Source: Candidatus Caccocola faecipullorum (GTDB taxonomy: Bacteria; Synergistota; Synergistia; Synergistales; Synergistaceae). From it: DNA of 12,759 nucleotides. The notes below the pieces were generated by a model, which saw only the letters and a list, made by a program, of their open reading frames with translations, was not told the origin of the DNA and did not search any database. This document shows, piece after piece, positions 7,521-12,759 of the stretch. The DNA lies in contig DVKA01000031.1 of assembly GCA_018716365.1 (NCBI GenBank), forward strand, positions 1-12,759, in the 5' to 3' direction. How positions within the stretch are numbered: the first letter of the stretch is position 1; each line of letters opens with the position of its first letter. A program made the position numbers and the translations under genes.

Positions 7521-7616
7521 TTATTTTCGCCGCCGTTCTCCTATCCACTTACTGATGCAATTTGCGACTACACCGGCAAGTACGGACAGGAGGAAAGAAG
7601 TTGTTAATTCGCCCAT
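7521..7616 (-). CDS. 31-aa Fst/par-like type I toxin (membrane peptide)
   Basis: On the minus strand, ATG at 7616-7614 is preceded by AGGAGGTG (7630-7623) with a 6-nt spacer, a near-ideal ribosome binding site. It encodes 31 residues ending at TAA (7523-7521). The peptide starts MGEL, has one membrane span (about residues 7-25, FLLSVLAGVVANCISKWI) and a basic tail (ERRRK). Aligned without gaps to pAD1 Fst as I remember that sequence, seven positions are identical (M1, L4, G15, V17, I21, S22, E27) and the span is in register. The Fst proline at position 11 is replaced by S, and the tail is basic rather than acidic. Fst-type toxins act at the membrane and are held off by an antisense RNA. The convergent RNA, shared terminator and direct repeats here support that role. 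Alternative: a small membrane protein of another kind. Confidence 0.7.
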   Translation of the reverse strand: MGELTTSFLLSVLAGVVANCISKWIGERRRK

Positions 7617-7621
7617 GTGAT
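7595..7621. repeat. Direct repeat, toxin copy, spanning the start codon
   Basis: AAGAAGTTGTTAAT (7595-7608) corresponds to toxin codons 4-8 on the minus strand, and the looser block at 7611-7621 covers the start codon (7616-7614). Pairing with the antisense RNA here would block initiation. Confidence 0.7.
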
Positions 7622-7622
7622 T

Positions 7623-7651
7623 CACCTCCTCTCCTTTCAGGGCGTGGAGAA
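7623..7651 (-). promoter_or_regulatory. Toxin ribosome binding site with adjacent 5' UTR hairpin
   Basis: The Shine-Dalgarno sequence AGGAGGTG occupies 7630-7623 on the minus strand. Just upstream, TTCTCC (7651-7646) can pair with GGAGAG (7634-7629; 6 bp, one G-U) around an 11-nt loop. The helix overlaps the first two bases of the Shine-Dalgarno, so it could limit translation, as the upstream helix does in fst mRNA. Confidence 0.5.
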
Positions 7652-7659
7652 GTAGATAC

Positions 7660-7665
7660 AGTATA
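7660..7665 (-). promoter_or_regulatory. -10 box of the toxin promoter
   Basis: TATACT on the minus strand (7665-7660) would start transcription near 7653 and give a toxin RNA of about 225 nt ending at the shared terminator. The -35 region is AT-rich with no good TTGACA match. The plus strand of the same stretch also holds AT-rich -10-like sequence that could serve the 63-aa gene at 7697. Confidence 0.4.
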
Positions 7666-7696
7666 ACTTAAAATATATATTAGAGGGCTGCTGACA

Positions 7697-7888
7697 ATGC
7701 AAAGAGAACAATATTTTCTACAATGCGCTGACAATACGCTTGTGAATGACGAATGCGAATCTATCAATGAAATCGACGCCGCCATTTCCGAAGCCGAGGC
7801 GGAGTATAAATATAACGGAAAGCTTTACGACGCACGCGCCGCGCTCGCGGCTTTACGCGTAAAATATTTCGCGAATACACGGCGTTAG
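7697..7888 (+). CDS. Small acidic protein of unknown function (63 aa)
   Basis: The ATG is preceded by AGAGGG (7682-7687) with a 9-nt spacer. The product begins MQREQYFLQCADNTLV. Its central part is acidic and probably helical (roughly residues 16-38, rich in E, D, A and I), and it ends in a more basic helix (DARAALAALRVKYFANTRR). There is no signal peptide, membrane segment or metal motif; single cysteines occur at residues 10 and 20. I do not recognise a family. It is divergent from the toxin gene, with only about 80 bp between the two start codons, and stands about 100 bp before the hydrogenase operon. The latter has its own promoter-like element, so no functional link is shown. Confidence 0.6.
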   Translation: MQREQYFLQCADNTLVNDECESINEIDAAISEAEAEYKYNGKLYDARAALAALRVKYFANTRR

Positions 7889-7938
7889 TTTCCCCCGCCC
7901 TCTCCTTCCTGTGAATTTAATAACAATTGCTGTTTTTC

Positions 7939-7947
7939 TGATAAAAT
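7939..7947 (+). promoter_or_regulatory. Extended -10 promoter of the hydrogenase operon
   Basis: TGATAAAAT (TG at 7939-7940, TAAAAT at 7942-7947) lies about 40 bp before the TTG start at 7988. No strong -35 box is visible at normal spacing. Confidence 0.5.
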
Positions 7948-7987
7948 ACATACGGAGTAATATTTTTGCAAAGCGGAGGGAAACGGT

Positions 7988-8236
7988 TTGACAGAAGTGG
8001 TAATCTGCGTCGGAAGTTCCTGCCATATAAAGGGCGCGCGCCGCGTCGTCGAAGGGTTGACGAAGCTCGTCAAGGAGAGCGGAATGTCGGAGCTGATTAA
8101 GCTTTCCGGCTCGTTCTGCATGGGGCGGTGCGAGGAGCACGGCGTTTCCGTCAAAGTGGACGGCGAGATTCATTTCGTCGACCCGGACCATATTGAGGAA
8201 TTTTTCAGAGATGTGATCATGGGGAGTTGGAAATGA
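7988..8236 (+). CDS. Thioredoxin-fold [2Fe-2S] ferredoxin-like protein (NuoE/HydC type)
   Basis: TTG start with GGAGGG at 7975-7980 and a 7-nt spacer; no nearer ATG fits. The 82-aa product carries C7 and C12 (ICVGSSCHIKGA) and C44 and C48 (GSFCMGRCEEHGVSV). This is the four-cysteine pattern of the thioredoxin-like [2Fe-2S] family found in NuoE and in small partners of [FeFe]-hydrogenases. It covers just one such domain, so it is a free-standing electron carrier or sensor subunit. Its stop overlaps the next start (ATGA, 8233-8236), showing translational coupling with the hydrogenase-like protein, its likely partner. As I recall, Thermotoga maritima has a similar small protein beside its sensory hydrogenase gene. 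Confidence 0.85.
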   Translation: MTEVVICVGSSCHIKGARRVVEGLTKLVKESGMSELIKLSGSFCMGRCEEHGVSVKVDGEIHFVDPDHIEEFFRDVIMGSWK

Positions 8237-9957
8237 AGTATATCAACGTGGCGAAGGCCAACTGCAAGAACTGCCACAAATGCCTTAAAGTCTGCCCGGT
8301 GAAGTCCATCAAGTTCAGCGACAGCAAGGTCGAGGTGATGGAGAACGAGTGCATACTCTGCGGCCGCTGCATACGCAACTGCCCGCAGCACGCGAAGTCG
8401 CTCGTCCACGACATAACGGGCATAAAGCAGACGGTGCGGAACAGCGCGCGGAAGAAGATAGCGGCGCTCGCTCCGTCGTACCTAACTTCGTTCGGCATGG
8501 AGAACCGCTACAAGCTCGCGGGCGCGCTTCAGAACCTCGGCTTCTACGCCGTCGAGGAGACGGCGGTGGGCGCGCACGCGGTGACGAAGGAGTACGCGCG
8601 GATTCTGGAAAGCGATACGATGGACAACATGATCACAACCTGCTGCCCGTCCATCGTCTTCCTCGTCCAGAAGCATTTCCCGAAGCTGACGGAGTATCTC
8701 GCGCCGGTGCTCTCGCCTATGGAGGCGCACGGCGCTTTCCTGCGGAAGAAGTACGGAGACGACGCTTTCATCGTCTTCTTCGCGCCGTGCATTTCAAAAA
8801 TCGAGGAGGCGCACATTTCTGAGAAGCGCTATATCGACGGCGTCGTGACATTCAAGCAGCTCGCCGGGTGGTTCGATGAGGAGGGCGTGAAGCTCTCCGA
8901 GGCGCAGGAGGGATATTTCGGCAACGACCCGAGCGCGTCGGCTATTTATCCCGTCTTCGAGGGCATCGTGAAGGACGTGAAGGCGAATCTGCCCGAAGAC
9001 TCGCACGTCTTCCGCAAGTATTCGTTCATGAGCAAGCAGGGCGCGAAGGACGTCTTCGAGCTGTTCACCGAGATGAACGAGGGGCGCATCCACAACTGCT
9101 TCATCGAGACGAGCGCCTGCTACGGAAGCTGCATCAACGGCCCCGAGAAGCTCGACGAGGGCTACTACCCCGTCAGCCGCGGCATCGACATGATGCATTA
9201 TCTGCGCGAGGAGAAGAATATCCGCGAGGCGGACCTTTCCAGCGTAGACCTTAGCCGCGAGATACGCCCCGCGCCGCCGAAGCTCGCAATGCCCGACGAG
9301 GATACGATACGCGCGATACTGGCGCAGATAGGCAAGACGAAGCCGGAACACGAACTGAACTGCGGGAGCTGCGGCTACCGCACCTGCCGCGACAAGGCGA
9401 TCGCGGTCTATCAGGGCAAGGCGGAGCTGCATATGTGCCTGCCGTACATGACGCAGATTTCCGAGACGCTCGCAAACGTCACGCTCTCCGTCAGCCCGGA
9501 TTATATAATCGCCGTCGACCGCGACCTGCACGTCAAGGAGTGCAACCTCGCGGCGCAGCATCTGCTGAAGGTGACGCGCAGCGAGATTACAGGGCGGCGC
9601 ATAGAAGAATTCCTAGACCCGGTAGACTTCGCGCTCGCCGTCGCCGAGGAGCGCAACATACCGCTGCATAAGGTCAGCTATGAGGACCGCGGGATAATAG
9701 TCAATCAGACGGTCGTCTATATTCCCGAGCAGGGGCTTGCGATAGCCTTCCTCCACGACATCACGAAGCAGGAGGCCGAGGCAGAGTCGCTGAACAAGCT
9801 CAAGATGGAGACGATGGAGATGGCGCAGAACGTTATCGACAAGCAGATGACGGTCGCGCAGGAGATAGCGAGCCTCCTCGGCGAGACGACCGCCGAGACG
9901 AAGGTGACGCTGACGAAGCTCAAGGATCTGATCGTATATGACGGCAATGACGACTGA
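8233..9957 (+). CDS. Sensory-type [FeFe]-hydrogenase-like protein with PAS domain (group C)
   Basis: ATG at 8233 is chosen over TTG at 8227 because GGGGAG (8221-8226) then has a 6-nt spacer. Product 574 aa. Two [4Fe-4S] ferredoxin motifs occupy the N-terminus (C11, C14, C17, C21; C40, C43, C46, C50). The hydrogenase domain (about 75-330) keeps all H-cluster cysteines: TTCCPS (C137, C138), APCISKIEEA (C186, with K189 and E192) and ETSACYGSCING (C296, C300). A further Fe-S motif follows (C377, C380, C385, C402), then a PAS domain (about 410-510) and a C-terminal helix likely to form a coiled coil (about 512-548). Ferredoxin plus H-domain plus Fe-S plus PAS, followed by a phosphatase gene, is the arrangement of group C sensory hydrogenases. 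It probably senses H2 or redox state and signals to the downstream phosphatase. It overlaps that gene by 20 nt. Confidence 0.88.
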   Translation: MKYINVAKANCKNCHKCLKVCPVKSIKFSDSKVEVMENECILCGRCIRNCPQHAKSLVHDITGIKQTVRNSARKKIAALAPSYLTSFGMENRYKLAGALQNLGFYAVEETAVGAHAVTKEYARILESDTMDNMITTCCPSIVFLVQKHFPKLTEYLAPVLSPMEAHGAFLRKKYGDDAFIVFFAPCISKIEEAHISEKRYIDGVVTFKQLAGWFDEEGVKLSEAQEGYFGNDPSASAIYPVFEGIVKDVKANLPEDSHVFRKYSFMSKQGAKDVFELFTEMNEGRIHNCFIETSACYGSCINGPEKLDEGYYPVSRGIDMMHYLREEKNIREADLSSVDLSREIRPAPPKLAMPDEDTIRAILAQIGKTKPEHELNCGSCGYRTCRDKAIAVYQGKAELHMCLPYMTQISETLANVTLSVSPDYIIAVDRDLHVKECNLAAQHLLKVTRSEITGRRIEEFLDPVDFALAVAEERNIPLHKVSYEDRGIIVNQTVVYIPEQGLAIAFLHDITKQEAEAESLNKLKMETMEMAQNVIDKQMTVAQEIASLLGETTAETKVTLTKLKDLIVYDGNDD

Positions 9958-11128
9958 GAGCCTCTGCATAGACGCCTGCTATAACAGCCTGCTCAAGAAG
10001 AACGAAGAGCTCTGCGGCGACCGCGTCGAGGTGATAAACACGCCTGAGAGCACGCTGCTCGTCCTCTCCGACGGCCTCGGCAGCGGCGTCAAGGCGAACA
10101 TACTTTCGACGCTCACATCGAAGATAATCTCGACGATGATAAGCCGCGGCGCGTCCATCGAGGACACCGTCGACACGATAGCCCACACCCTGCCCGTCTG
10201 CAAGGTGCGCGGCATAGCCTACTCGACGTTCATGATACTGCACATCTGCAAGGACGGCAGCGGCTATATAGTCGAGTACGACAACCCGCCCTGTATGCTG
10301 ATACGCGACGGGCGGCACATCCCCTTCAACTACGAGGAGAAGACCATCGAAGGCAAGCTCGTGCGCGAAAGCCGTTTCACGGCGAAGCCGGGCGACTACT
10401 TCGTGATAGTCAGCGACGGCGTGACGCAGGCCGGCATGGGAGAGACGCTCGCCTTCGGCTGGGGCTGCGACGAAGTTGCTGAATTCCTCTGCGGCCCGTG
10501 CGGAGAGAAACTCTCCGCGCCGCGCGTAATCGAGCGCGTGCTCGGCGTGGCGAAGGATCTGTACCTCGGCAAGCCCGGCGACGACACGACCGTCTCTATA
10601 GCTCACATAATGACGCCGCAGACGGTCAGCCTCTTCTCCGGCCCGCCGAAGAACCCCGAGGACGACTCGCGTCTCGTGCGCGAGTACATGGAGACGCCGG
10701 GGCTGCACGTCGTCAGCGGCGGCACCAGCTCCGAAATCCTCTCGCGCGAGCTGAAGCGTCCGCTGCACGTCAACATCGACTACACCGACGCGGACATTCC
10801 GCCGACGGCGACGATAGACGGAATCGACCTCGTCACCGAAGGCGTCCTGACGCTGAAGCGCGTCATAGAGCTCGTCGAAGAATACCGCACGCGCCCCGCC
10901 GTGCCCGAGATGACGGCGGAGCTCGACAGCGAGCACGGCGCCGCGAAGCTCGCCAAGATGCTCATAGAGCAGTGCACGCACCTGAAGCTCTTCATCGGCA
11001 AGGCCGTAAACACGGCGCACCAGAACGCGGACTTCCCCACCGAGCTGCGCGTGAAGTTCCGCCTGCTCGACGACCTCGCCGAGTCGATGGAAAAGCTGGG
11101 ACGCCACGTCGAAAAGAGATATTACTAA
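9938..11128 (+). CDS. SpoIIE/PP2C-type serine phosphatase linked to the sensory hydrogenase
   Basis: Product 396 aa. The ATG at 9938 is supported by AAGGA at 9922-9926 (11-nt spacer); an in-frame ATG at 9947 is the alternative. Metal-binding acidic motifs of the PP2C/SpoIIE fold are present: LLVLSDGLGSG (D45), VIVSDGVTQAG (D160) and KPGDDTTVSIA (D215, D216). Residues 1-225 form the phosphatase domain. Residues 240-396 form a second conserved region of unknown function containing HVVSGGTSSEIL, with a helical C-terminus. No signal peptide or membrane segment is seen, so it is cytoplasmic. The product probably dephosphorylates a regulator (for example an anti-anti-sigma-like protein) under control of the hydrogenase/PAS protein. 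The target is not in the window. Confidence 0.85.
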   Translation: MTAMTTESLCIDACYNSLLKKNEELCGDRVEVINTPESTLLVLSDGLGSGVKANILSTLTSKIISTMISRGASIEDTVDTIAHTLPVCKVRGIAYSTFMILHICKDGSGYIVEYDNPPCMLIRDGRHIPFNYEEKTIEGKLVRESRFTAKPGDYFVIVSDGVTQAGMGETLAFGWGCDEVAEFLCGPCGEKLSAPRVIERVLGVAKDLYLGKPGDDTTVSIAHIMTPQTVSLFSGPPKNPEDDSRLVREYMETPGLHVVSGGTSSEILSRELKRPLHVNIDYTDADIPPTATIDGIDLVTEGVLTLKRVIELVEEYRTRPAVPEMTAELDSEHGAAKLAKMLIEQCTHLKLFIGKAVNTAHQNADFPTELRVKFRLLDDLAESMEKLGRHVEKRYY

Positions 11129-11151
11129 ACTTCGCATAAAATAAACGCCGT

Positions 11152-11193
11152 ACGCCGCCGTCTCCCGCCAAAAGGCCGGGGACGGCGGCGTTT
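11152..11193 (+). terminator. Intrinsic terminator of the hydrogenase operon
   Basis: ACGCCGCCGTC (11152-11162) pairs perfectly with GACGGCGGCGT (11181-11191), and a shorter inner helix is closed by an AAAA loop. Only three T residues follow, but the stem is very GC-rich. It lies 23 bp after the stop codon. Confidence 0.8.
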
Positions 11194-11232
11194 CATAAAT
11201 GCGCAAAACGCCACAAAAAACGCGCCGCGCGG

Positions 11233-11238
11233 TAAAAT
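11233..11238 (+). promoter_or_regulatory. Possible -10 box of the yqeC-mocA operon
   Basis: TAAAAT lies 36 bp before the TTG start at 11274 and just after the terminator. No -35 box is recognisable, so this is a weak call. It fits the choice of TTG at 11274 as the real start. Confidence 0.3.
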
Positions 11239-11273
11239 CAAAGCGTCGCTCAAAAAACCGCGAGGTGGTATCT

Positions 11274-12035
11274 TTGTCCGAACTTTATACATTCCTGTCG
11301 AAATACACAGCGCGCAGCGCGCCCGCAGCGATAACGGGCGGCGGCGGAAAAACTTCGCTGCTCTACGGCCTCGGCGCGGAGCTTGAAAAACGTGGGCGGG
11401 CGCTGCTCACGACTACGACGAAAATTTTCCGTCCGGCGCCCGAGGAATGCCGCGATCTCTTCATCGGCCCCGCGCGGCTCTGCGGCGAATTTCTGCGCGC
11501 CGCGCCGGAACGCGCGAAGCTCGCGGCGGCCTCCGGCGAGAGCGGCGGCAAGCTGATAGGCTACGCGCCCGCCGAAATCGACGCGCTCGCCGCGCACGGA
11601 GCGGCGGACTTCGTAATAGCGGAATGCGACGGCTCGCGCGGGCGCTCGCTCAAATTCTACGAAGAATGGGAGCCGCCCGTACCGGAGGCGAGCGCCGCCG
11701 TCTTCGCAGTGCTCGGAGCTGACGCCTTCGGCTGCGCGCCGTCGGAGGACTGCATATTCCGCGCCGCGCAGTTCTGCGCCCTCCACGGCGCGGGCGTGGA
11801 CGCGCCGGTAAAAGCGGAGACAATCCTCAAATACCTGCTCTGCGCCGAAGGGCCGCTCAAAAACGCGCCGCGCGCGGCGAAGAAGATACTGGTGATAAAC
11901 AAATGGGAGACGCTGGACGAAGCGCGCGCCGCGGAGGCAGAGGCGCTTTTTCCGGCGCTGCTTGAAAAATACGACGCCGTCTGCGCCGCATCGGTGCGGC
12001 GCGGCGAGCTCTACAAGGCGAAGGAGAGAAGATGA
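11274..12035 (+). CDS. yqeC: YqeC-like P-loop accessory protein for selenium-dependent molybdenum hydroxylases
   Basis: TTG at 11274 is preferred because GAGGTGG (11262-11268) stands 5 nt before it. The upstream in-frame ATG at 11199 would add a lysine/arginine-rich leader next to the terminator and lacks a ribosome binding site. The product is 253 aa, near the usual YqeC length. Visible motifs are a Walker-A-like ITGGGGKTS (residues 20-28), LLTTTTKIF (44-52), VIAECDGSRGRSLK (114-127) and VINKWE (207-212). YqeC proteins are genetically linked to selenium-dependent molybdenum hydroxylase maturation; the exact reaction is not established. The ATGA overlap with mocA shows translational coupling. 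No selenocysteine gene or hydroxylase subunit is in the window, so selenium dependence is inferred from the family. Confidence 0.85.
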   Translation: MSELYTFLSKYTARSAPAAITGGGGKTSLLYGLGAELEKRGRALLTTTTKIFRPAPEECRDLFIGPARLCGEFLRAAPERAKLAAASGESGGKLIGYAPAEIDALAAHGAADFVIAECDGSRGRSLKFYEEWEPPVPEASAAVFAVLGADAFGCAPSEDCIFRAAQFCALHGAGVDAPVKAETILKYLLCAEGPLKNAPRAAKKILVINKWETLDEARAAEAEALFPALLEKYDAVCAASVRRGELYKAKERR

Positions 12036-12643
12036 TGGAGGCGATTCTGCTCGGAGCCGGCCTGTCGAAGCGCATGGGCCGCCAGAAGCTGCTGCTGCCG
12101 TTCGGCGGCAAAACGGTTATAGAAACGGTGATAGACAACCTGCTGGACGCGGGCGTCGAAAGAATATGCGCCGTCCTCTCGCGCGAAGTCGCGGCGGCGC
12201 TCCCGCGGCTGCCCTCGGGCGTCGAGGCGCGCGTCAACGAAGCGCCGGAGCGCGGACAGTCGAGCTCGCTCGCCATCGGCCTCGAAATGATCGGCGAAGG
12301 GCGCGGCTTCTGCATAATGCTCGCCGACCTTCCGCTGGTGACGCCCGAGGCGATAGCCGCGCTCGCGCGCCGCTTCGAAGCGCTGCCGCCCGAAAAAACG
12401 CTGCTCGCGCCGTGCCGCGGCGGCGTCTTCGGCCACCCGATGTTCTACCGCGCCGTCTGGCGCGAACGCTTCCGCGCCGCGCAGGGCGACATGGGCGGAC
12501 GCAAAATCGTATCGCTCTACGAATCCGAAATAGAACGCGCCGCCGCCCCCGACTGCCACTTCAAAGACATGGACACGCCGGAAGACTACGCGGAAAGAGT
12601 GAAGCAGATTGAGGTGGCGAAAAAGCGCGAAGAGACGATATAA
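12032..12643 (+). CDS. mocA: MocA-like molybdenum cofactor cytidylyltransferase
   Basis: ATG at 12032 overlaps the yqeC stop; AAGGAG at 12021-12026 serves it, or the next codon, which is also ATG. The 203-aa product has the MobA/MocA nucleotidyltransferase fold. It shows LLGAGLSKRMGRQKLLLPFGG (residues 6-26, the nucleotide-binding loop), LADLPLVTPE (97-106, metal-binding D99), FGHPMFYR (133-140) and KDMDTPEDY (178-186). The GHP and DxDTPEDY motifs and the general form favour MocA (CTP to molybdopterin cytosine dinucleotide, used by xanthine-dehydrogenase-family enzymes) over MobA. Pairing with YqeC supports a role in supplying cofactor to a molybdenum hydroxylase. The enzyme itself is not in the window. 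Confidence 0.87.
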   Translation: MMEAILLGAGLSKRMGRQKLLLPFGGKTVIETVIDNLLDAGVERICAVLSREVAAALPRLPSGVEARVNEAPERGQSSSLAIGLEMIGEGRGFCIMLADLPLVTPEAIAALARRFEALPPEKTLLAPCRGGVFGHPMFYRAVWRERFRAAQGDMGGRKIVSLYESEIERAAAPDCHFKDMDTPEDYAERVKQIEVAKKREETI

Positions 12644-12691
12644 TGTTATATCGTGTGTATGCACGTGAGTTGAAATAATATCGTATCAGTG

Positions 12692-12722
12692 AAGGCCGCT
12701 CTGTTGGATAGGGCGGCCTTTT
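12692..12722 (+). terminator. Intrinsic terminator of the yqeC-mocA operon
   Basis: AAGGCCGCTC (12692-12701) pairs with GGGCGGCCTT (12711-12720; 10 bp, one G-U) around a 9-nt loop, and a run of four T residues ends the structure (12719-12722). It lies 48 bp after the mocA stop. Nothing else is recognisable from 12723 to the end. Confidence 0.85.
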
Positions 12723-12759
12723 CTCCGCTCAAAAATTTTCTCTTACGTCACAGATACGA

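Noticed and set aside
7357..7620. Plus-strand open frame of 87 codons across the toxin-antitoxin locus
   Set aside because: It runs through the perfect 15-bp terminator and both direct repeats, has no ribosome binding site, and its sequence resembles no family I know. The structured-RNA reading explains the region better.
11199..11273. Longer N-terminus for the YqeC-like protein from ATG 11199
   Set aside because: It would start 6 bp after the upstream terminator without a ribosome binding site and add a Lys/Arg-rich leader not typical of the family. The TTG at 11274 has a good Shine-Dalgarno.
11129..11273. Molybdenum-cofactor or other riboswitch upstream of the YqeC/MocA operon
   Set aside because: Only 145 bp are available and most of it is the upstream terminator; no conserved riboswitch core was recognisable.

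Overview
The window looks like part of a Synergistota chromosome (Cloacibacillus/Synergistes-like). That is an inference from the combination of a giant GLUG-repeat surface protein, a sensory [FeFe]-hydrogenase locus and a YqeC/MocA molybdenum-hydroxylase maturation pair in a GC-rich genome with many TTG starts. No rRNA or other phylogenetic marker is present, so the assignment is soft.

Layout. (1) Positions 2-5443 hold the 3' part of a very large secreted repeat protein with two GLUG domains around a filamentous-haemagglutinin-like beta-helix segment. It is closed by a strong terminator. (2) About 1.26 kb (5505-6763) has no credible gene. It holds a roughly 510-bp MITE-like element with 31-bp terminal inverted repeats (29/31 matching) and nested internal hairpins, followed by two diverged copies of a GTCATTCCGC-type repeat module. 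(3) A small polytopic membrane protein of unknown function lies at 6764-7279. (4) Between 7318 and 7665 there is a compact locus with the architecture of a par/Fst type I toxin-antitoxin system. A 31-aa single-span membrane peptide is encoded on the minus strand. A predicted ~80-nt antisense RNA is encoded on the plus strand. The two are convergent, share a perfect 15-bp bidirectional terminator, and carry matching direct repeats; the repeat copy in the toxin message lies across its start codon. (5) A 63-aa acidic protein of unknown function follows.

(6) Positions 7988-11128 form a tight three-gene operon: a thioredoxin-fold [2Fe-2S] protein, an [FeFe]-hydrogenase-like protein with a PAS domain, and a SpoIIE/PP2C-type phosphatase. 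Together they read as a hydrogen- or redox-sensing relay that ends in protein dephosphorylation. (7) After a terminator, 11274-12643 hold a two-gene operon: YqeC-like P-loop protein and MocA-like molybdopterin cytidylyltransferase. Both are maturation factors for (selenium-dependent) molybdenum hydroxylases. A terminator at 12692-12722 closes the operon.

The most interesting item is the predicted type I toxin-antitoxin locus. The toxin gene is only 96 bp and is easily missed by standard gene calling. Next are the MITE-like element and the sensory hydrogenase operon.
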